Shown: in pieces, positions 10,676 through 64,000 of the stretch
Numbering within the stretch: position 1 is the stretch's first letter
How the letters are laid out: each line of letters starts with the position of its first letter
Assembly (NCBI GenBank): GCA_035771165.1
Contig: JAWNZC010000328.1
Location: forward strand, 76,001-140,000
Direction: 5' to 3'
DNA length: 64,000 nt
From: Paragorgia papillata
Lineage: Eukaryota > Cnidaria > Anthozoa > Scleralcyonacea > Coralliidae
The notes under the pieces: model-generated
What the model saw: only the letters and a program-made list of their open reading frames with translations
Told to the model about the DNA's origin: nothing
Databases searched by the model: none
Made by a program: the position numbers and the translations under genes

Positions 10676-11050
10676 GGGGAGGGAAGCATGGGTGGTGTCA
10701 CCGTGTGCTGTTAGCGCGCCGCCTCTCACCAAAATGTTAAGCCCGGTTAGACGGGGTTAGTACTTGGATGGGTGACCGCTTGGGAATGACCCCGTTGTCG
10801 AGGTTTGAACTTATGTGAGTAGAGTTGATCTCTCCTGTGCTTCGAGGTTTTTCGCCGGGTTCTCCGGTTTTCCTCCCTCCGTAAAATCAACACCTAACAT
10901 CTTAGCTGTGATCCGTGATCTGAACTGTGTCGTATAACGGCTGCCTGGAGCGCCTTTGACATGCCTCGACACGGCCACGTTGATCTCGTCCTCGTGATTC
11001 AGTCACTGGCTGCGAGTAAGGATGATTTGGACTGGAATTAATAAAGCATA
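10676..11050 (+). mobile_element. 5S rRNA-derived SINE (SINE3 type)
   Basis: The head resembles 5S rRNA: AAGCCCGGTTAGACGGGGTT, then AGTACTTGGATGGGTGACCG and TGGGAATGACC, which include the internal Pol III control region. The body contains CCGGGTTCTCCGGTTTTCCT. The tail ends near AATTAATAAAGC. Related copies lie antisense at 40679-40925 and 46383-46765, and a diverged 3' fragment lies near 16575-16660. Confidence 0.8.
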
Positions 11051-11223
11051 AAATGTACAGTACTACACTTTTTGCGAAGGGAAATGTAGAGGAAATTTGA
11101 CTGAGTTTTTTTTAATGGGGTTATGATTGTTTGAATCTATTTTCAGCTGTTTTGATATGACAAAAGAGACAGGTGGGATCTGCATAATTATACACTGCAG
11201 GTGCATCGTATTAATGACTGATA

Positions 11224-11877
11224 CAATCTCGTTCCCAGAGCCCACGTTCCCCACCCGGGAAACGAGAGACTCTGGGATATCCGTTTCAAATCGTTACGTT
11301 ATTGGCTGAATACAATCTCGTTCCCAGAGCTCACGTTCCCCTTACCCAGCGGGCGGGAAACGAGAGGCTCTGGGATAATCCGTTCACGCCATCACAGGAG
11401 TCTTGTTATCCGGAAGAAGAGTTATATAGAGTTCACTGTGTTCATCAGCCAATGAAATAACGATGTGAAACGGATTATCCCAGAGTCTCCCGTTTCCCGG
11501 GTGGGGAACGTGGGCTCTGGGAACGAGATTGGGCTAAATAGTGAGCATGAGTTGGTCTGAAGTGGCCGGAAGTAGAATTAATAAAACCAAAATAACAAAG
11601 ATGTCGGACGACAAGACTCCAGTGAAGACGTTGCCGCGATCGATATCTTCGCCGTATGTGTGTAGATGCTGTAATTTATTCGAGCTTCGCCAGCAACCCC
11701 ATTGACTTGTTTGGGGAAAAGTCAAACAAGGAGAACATACTATCTATCCAGATTCCGCTCGGATATTTACGCATGCGTACCTCAACCGGAATAACAAGAA
11801 TCCTGTGATTTGAAACGGATTATCCCAGAGTCTCTCGTTTCCTGGGTGGGGGACGTGGGGCTCTGGGAAGGAGATTG
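11224..11877. mobile_element. MULE-like non-autonomous element A (9-bp TSD)
   Basis: The ends are inverted for about 70 bp (CAATCTCGTTCCCAGAGC on the left; the mirror, with small changes, on the right). It is flanked by a perfect 9-bp duplication TGACTGATA (11215-11223 and 11878-11886). Long inverted ends plus a 9-bp duplication point to the Mutator superfamily. It is interrupted by a second element of the same family (11313-11531). It carries a broken copy of the small ORF that is intact in element B at 31353-31772: a 4-base insertion near 11673 shifts the frame. Confidence 0.75.
11313..11531. mobile_element. MULE-like element nested inside element A
   Basis: Starts CAATCTCGTTCCCAGAGC and ends with the mirror ending CGAGATTG. 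The flanks are GGCTGAATA (11304-11312) and GGCTAAATA (11532-11540), a 9-bp duplication with one change. Element B shows the uninterrupted site (GGCTGAATAGTGAG near 31434), which confirms the insertion. Confidence 0.8.
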
Positions 11878-11939
11878 TGACTGATATAGAGGTTTATAGA
11901 GCGATCAATCCAATCATTAATCGGCCCAGTCCTAAATGC

Positions 11940-12115
11940 CGGTGCTATACTAACCAACCAACCACCACCAACTAAGAGAGACCGACAGACAAACAGACAG
12001 ACAGACAGACGGACAGACGGACAGACAGACAGGCAGGGAACCAACCAACCAACCAACCAACTAAGTAACCAACTAAGACAGACAGACAGACAGACAGACA
12101 GACGGACGGACGGAT
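11940..12115. repeat. (ACAG)n / (AACC)n simple repeat
   Basis: Runs of CAGACAGACAGACGG and CCAACCAACCAACC. Confidence 0.9.
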
Positions 12116-12209
12116 GTGATAAGGATATTATATGGCGCTTACATGATTGTCCGCGCACGGAAGTTGCAGCAACAACTGACCAGTTTTTCTAGCGTGACTG
12201 TGGTCGTTG

Positions 12210-12219
12210 GTCACGTGAC
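12210..12219. promoter_or_regulatory. Palindromic E-box GTCACGTGAC upstream of ROCK
   Basis: A perfect 10-bp palindrome around CACGTG lies about 275 bases before the ROCK start codon, in a short stretch free of transposons (12120-12490). It matches the USF/TFE-type E-box. A promoter role is inferred from position only. Confidence 0.35.
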
Positions 12220-12493
12220 GCAGTGTTCTTGCTCCCTGCCATTTCCTTTTGCAAGTTCTGAATGTCTATACAGGGAGTGGACGAGGAAACTTTGGAGTTT
12301 TTCAAATCAAATACTTAATTTAACGACCATGAAATGCCACAACATGTTACTGTCATGAAATTCAGTGTGAAATATGGTCGTTCAGAAAGGAATCGCTTCG
12401 ACGGCTTGTCGCTAGATTGCAGAGAGTTTGAGCAAGTCTCAGTGTTCGTCGTGTCTGTTGGACTACATTATTATTGTTAGCAAGTTGTGGACA

Positions 12494-60429
<47,936 letters not shown>

Positions 60430-60882
60430 CTCACTTTGGAAATCAACTCGAACTGCTTGCTCGGCACCGACGCCTCAAGGGACTGGAAACGATATTATGT
60501 GCCGCTTCCCCCTTTCGTTGTATAGTTATTCGCATGCGTGAGGACTGGGGGCGAGGGCGAATTTTTGATACAATTGCTACACTCAAATTTAATAGAACCA
60601 ACCGCCACTCAGCAAGACATTTTTTCAAAAGACAGTACAGAGTTTTTACTCTCGTTAGCTCCTAAGAAGGGGAATGGGCCGAGAAGGGGATTTGTCCGAG
60701 AGGGGACTGGGACGGGAAGGGCAAGATATGACGTCTACAGGATGACGTGTGCAGATGCGTCATTGGTCAGAATGTATATCGTATTGGATGATTGTTTTGG
60801 CCAACGAGGCAACAGACACGCTGTAAGTCGTGGCCTGGGGGAATACCATTTTGTATAAAAGTGATATCAATGGTCATTCTTG

Positions 60883-60888
60883 ATTAAA
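60883..60888 (+). terminator. ATTAAA, candidate ROCK polyadenylation signal
   Basis: This is the first good polyadenylation hexamer after the ROCK stop (454 bases downstream). A 3' end near 60905 is inferred. Confidence 0.4.
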
Positions 60889-60905
60889 ATTTAACTCGAC
60901 TGTGT

Positions 60906-61127
60906 TTCGGAATTGGGACGGAGCTACACCAGATTCCATTGATTCCATCCGCCCGCAGCATATCCTCCTACCTAGAATTACCAATAATCAGTAAGTGTGA
61001 AATGCCTAGAATTACCAATAATCGTTAATTTTAAAAAACTAATTCCCAACCCACCACCCCAACCCACACCACAACCCCCCGGAAACCCTAAACCTAACCA
61101 CAACCCCCCGGTGGACCTAAACCTAAA
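60906..61127. other. Intergenic after ROCK, C-rich
   Basis: Contains AGAATTACCAATAATC in tandem and a CCCCACCCCAACCC-rich stretch (61050-61115). No gene seen. Confidence 0.4.
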
Positions 61128-61294
61128 ATATATCTTGTCAGCCGAAAATTTCATCTTCATGGAGTTTTTCGCTGTCAAAGTTACCGGATGTGATGTCACA
61201 AGAGGCATGTTTGTTGCATCTTGTGACATCACATCCGGTAACTTTGACAGCGAAAAACTCCATGAAGATGAAATTTTCGGCTGACAAGATATAT
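61128..61294. mobile_element. Perfect palindrome with 76-bp arms
   Basis: Arms 61128-61203 and 61219-61294 are exact reverse complements as read, separated by a 15-base loop. Probably a very recent fold-back MITE; an RNA from either strand would form a long perfect hairpin. Confidence 0.9.
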
Positions 61295-61601
61295 TGCAAT
61301 TTTGCTCAGGAGAACCCAAACATTATAAATATGTAAAATCCCCACAGGTGAGATAGGCACTTTAACCCCACAAAATAATGTTGAAAAAATAGGTGTTGAA
61401 ATGAAAAAAATCTTGAGAGCCCAAAATATGAGTCAAAAACAAGACAAAAGATATATGGTGATATATAGGGTCTAAAAGTGTATACTTGACAAGTTGTTAT
61501 TGTAAACCTGATTCAGTGTGGGAATTCAACCTCTAGCATGTTTTGATGTTTATAGTTTAATTAGTTATATGACTATGTAACTTAGCATACATTCAGAAAT
61601 A

Positions 61602-61883
61602 CAGTGTGTATCAAAAAAAACTGAACCCTTAGAAAACAACCTATTGTAGTAGTTTGAAAGCCCTAAGCACTTCGCTGAACCCACAGATGCGTAAAACACA
61701 CGGTCTTATACACCTGGGAAATTAAGATAACTTGAAGTGTATGCATGGTGAAAGTATTTAAAAGCTTTTTCGCTTCGTTTAACTTATTGTGCTGATTAAT
61801 TCATAACGCAGCGCTTTTAGGGCTTTCAAACTACTACAATAGGTTGTTTTCTAAGGGTTCAGGTTTTTTTTGATACACACTGT
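61602..61883. mobile_element. MITE, CAGTGTGTATCAAAAAAA family, second copy
   Basis: Full-length relative of 5243-5527 in reverse internal orientation; ends CAGTGTGTATC and GATACACACTG with TA flanks. A truncated third copy follows at 61950-62094. Confidence 0.7.
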
Positions 61884-62094
61884 AGAATTGATATATTGTG
61901 CTGGTCAGTGACCGCCCAGGGGCCTCCACAGTCCTAAATCCGGCGCTGATGCATGCACTTCAAGTTATCTTTATTTCCCAGGTGTATAAGACCGTGTTTT
62001 TTTATACGCATCCGTGGCTCAGAGGTGTTTAGGGCTTTCAAACAGAATACTAATTCATTTTCTAAGGGTTCCGATTTTTTTTATACACACTGTA

Positions 62095-62536
62095 GAATTC
62101 AGGATTATCCTGAAGCCTAGGGGGACTTCTCTGTCCCACATGCGGGATGTTAAACTGAAAAGCATATGACAAAAAAAAAACAGTAGGGAGTGTTGCGGTT
62201 TGAGACGTGTAACTTTCTCCCCGGAGGGTTGTAGTTAGGTTTAGGGCCACCGGGGGGGTTAGGTTTAGGGTCCGGTTTAGAGATGGGGTCGGCGTTGGGA
62301 TTTAGTTTCTTTAATATTCAGGATAATCCTGAATTCTAGATAAGAGGATATGCGCGCACCGCGCATATTGAGAAATGCATCTATATTTTGTTTACTTGAA
62401 GTACCTGATGTACAGCGTGGTGACAGAGTGGGGCCCTGGGAACGAGAGAGAATTTGAGAGGAGGAAAGGTTGTTTTGACAGTGAACATTTTGCAAATGAT
62501 GAGAGAAAATTTCTTATTTTGACGCTTTAGTTTGAG
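62095..62536. other. Short intergenic region upstream of ARFRP1
   Basis: GAATTCAGGATTATCCTGAA near 62095 and its mirror near 62316 (TTCAGGATAATCCTGAATTC) frame a small inverted repeat with GGTTTAGGG-like repeats. The ARFRP1 promoter probably lies at 62350-62530; no TATA box is evident. Confidence 0.45.
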
Positions 62537-62629
62537 ATGTTCACTTTGCTGTCTGGACTATGGCGTTATATGTTTCAAAAGGATGAATATTATGTACTAA
62601 TTGTCGGCTTAGATAACTCTGGGAAGACG
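62537..62629 (+). CDS. ARFRP1: ARFRP1 first coding exon (gene continues outside the window)
   Basis: ADP-ribosylation factor-related protein 1, an Arf-family GTPase of the trans-Golgi that recruits ARL1 and golgins. The exon encodes 31 residues: MFTLLSGLWRYMFQKDEYYV, then LIVGLDNSGKT. The start MFTLLSGL..YMFQKDEY and the P-loop GLDNSGKT match the ARFRP1 N-terminus closely; ordinary Arfs have a myristoylated Gly2 that is absent here. It ends at a GTAAGT donor in phase 0 right after the P-loop Thr. I find no continuing exon before 64000, so the first intron is longer than 1.37 kb. Earlier in-frame sequence gives no reason for another start. Confidence 0.88.
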
Positions 62630-63420
62630 GTAAGTGGGGCACATTTTGTACAGACTCAGTTTCTGACTTTGTTCACTTGCTCTCGCATTTGCTTGTGGTT
62701 CGATACTGTTGTTATTTTCTTGTAGTTTTGTTTGCTTCTCTTCTTACTTAACGTTATAGGTTTAAATTTCTGCTTTTAATAAATACATTGTAGTTGATAA
62801 AACGTAAATCAAACTCTTGGTTTTGGTTGCTAGTTGTGCTTGCTTCAAATGCTTGCTGAAGTCAAAACGGGCAAAAATTATTTTTCTACGAACCCCCTTA
62901 AATAGTGAAATATTAAATTTCTAATAATAAGCCTTGGGGTTGTTTTGGTTCAAAAGACTTTTGTCTGGGAGTTAATAATGAGGGAAATTTACATTTCAAA
63001 ATAAGTAATTTGCATAATGTAGTATGAATATAATTATTAAATTATAATATGCTAGTAATTATTTGCATATTTTTAACAAATAGAAGATTGCTTCTGTCTC
63101 TTTGATAGGAGCTAAGTGACTATATTTTGACTGGGAAAAATGCAGTACAACAGCACAAAAGCCATTTTCTATTTGTATTTATATTATATAGATTATAGTT
63201 TATTTTATATATACATGTACGCTCCTTCACTTCGGTGTTGTTGAGCACTCTGTGAAGTTGCCGTGGGTACCTATTAGCGATAATGCAATGCTCACTGCAC
63301 TTGTGGAAGTTTGAGCACTCTGGGCCCATGCGCACTTCACACTATCTGAATGTATTTCACCGATGCTGTCCCACATGCGGTTGTCACTGACGATCGCATG
63401 TGTATAAAGTAATTGATGAA
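62630..63420. other. ARFRP1 intron 1, mostly AT-rich
   Basis: No exon or clear repeat up to about 63200. From about 63220 the sequence (GAGCACTCTGTGAAGTTG and GAGCACTCTGGGCCC) appears to belong to the hammerhead-bearing element that follows. Confidence 0.4.
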
Positions 63421-63433
63421 ATTCACTCAGATT

Positions 63434-63491
63434 GTTCCAAGCTACACTGATGAGCTGTTGTACAGCGAAACACCGTGTCTGTAGATTGAAC
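63434..63491 (+). ncRNA. Canonical type I hammerhead ribozyme
   Basis: Stem I CTACA (63442-63446) pairs with TGTAG (63480-63484), extended by GTTC/GAAC. Core CTGATGA at 63447-63453. Stem II GCTGT/ACAGC, 5 bp, triloop TGT. GAAA at 63467-63470. Stem III ACA/TGT with loop CCG. Cleavage is predicted after C at 63479. Every invariant hammerhead position is present. Confidence 0.85.
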
Positions 63492-64000
63492 TATATATAT
63501 ATATATATATAAAACTCAATAATTCATGAGGAAAACACAAAGAAAATCCATCTTTAATGAGGATCTATAATTCCTCTTGATTTACATAAACTTTAGCTTT
63601 GATTTTCTCGACTTAGGGCGCTTTCCAATTTACAAGGTCAGACTGGTCTGAATGGACTTGCTTTTGATTAGGACCAAAATTTCCAGTCTGACCACCCTAA
63701 GCCTCAAACGAATCGTGTTCCATTTTACCGGACTGACTGGTCTAACCGTGCAAATGGAAAGCCCCCATAGAGAATGTTTTTTTCAGAAAAATTACTACAC
63801 CAATGAACTTACCAAATAGATCATTTTAGAAGTAATTTACAGAATTTGTGTCCATCCTGTATCAGTTCACCTCGTGTCTGTATATCCCCATACCTAGAAC
63901 AGCCGCTCATATTCTGTAAATAGTACATACACCTGTATAATATATATACAAATATATATATATATATAGTTCAATCTACAGACACGGTGTTTCGCTGTAC
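63460..64000. mobile_element. Inverted-repeat unit with hammerheads at both ends (cut by window)
   Basis: Bases 63460-63510 (GTACAGCGAAACACCGTGTC onward, with an AT run) are mirrored at 63950-64000. The second hammerhead would therefore continue past the window on the minus strand. Inside are a reversed copy of the ATTATTAATGAG repeat (63515-63615) and a small MITE (GGGCGCTTTCCAATTT near 63617, mirrored near 63755). Penelope-like elements carry hammerheads in their terminal repeats, so this may be such a remnant; no reverse transcriptase is visible. Confidence 0.6.

Noticed and set aside
60538..60858. 106-codon frame after the ROCK stop
   Set aside because: Lies in the presumed 3' UTR, has no motif and is mirrored by other short frames.
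63120..63335. Possible second ARFRP1 exon
   Set aside because: I looked for a phase-0 exon continuing after the P-loop Thr (expected TFLE-like start) and found none before 64000.

Overview
The window is a stretch of animal nuclear DNA, most likely from a cnidarian such as a coral or sea anemone. The reasons are small exons in multi-kilobase introns, GT-AG splicing, a metazoan ROCK kinase, a very high load of short inverted-repeat transposons, 5S- and tRNA-derived SINEs, LINE fragments and hammerhead-ribozyme repeats. The phylum is an inference; metazoan origin is secure.

Layout. Bases 1-7450 are intergenic and packed with inverted-repeat elements, a LINE remnant and a CAA/CAG trinucleotide tract. 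Bases 7505-8470 hold an uncharacterised coding exon (321 codons from its first ATG) with a downstream AATAAA. Bases 8640-12490 are again transposon-rich: a 5S-derived SINE and a nested pair of MULE-like elements. Bases 12494-60429 (+) are a complete Rho-associated coiled-coil kinase (ROCK) gene. I could assemble 47 exons whose phases all match (4161 nt, 1386 residues), in the order kinase, AGC tail, coiled coil, Rho-binding region, PH domain split by a C1 zinc finger. Bases 60430-62536 are the ROCK 3' region plus repeats, including a perfect 76-bp-arm palindrome. At 62537 the first coding exon of ARFRP1, an Arf-related GTPase, begins; its remaining exons lie beyond the window. The last 600 bases contain a textbook hammerhead ribozyme and an inverted copy of part of it.

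The ROCK introns account for most of the gene's length and are the unusual part. Many hold tandem arrays starting within about 100 bases of the 5' splice site. One 21-bp minisatellite is built from the exon 13/intron 13 splice junction itself. One 120-bp array carries a hammerhead core in nearly every unit. Two 120-bp arrays are amplified SINE tails carrying AATAAA in the sense direction. One intron holds about 26 TGACGTCA sites in 1.1 kb. A 69-nt run of G lies 82 bases upstream of the exon encoding the kinase activation segment. A nearly complete non-LTR retrotransposon ORF sits inside a (CAGT)n microsatellite in the last intron.

The three protein-coding loci are unrelated in function and each appears independently transcribed on the + strand. 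Exon limits come from splice consensus, phase and family similarity, not from transcript data. Transposon classes rest on visible target-site duplications and termini.
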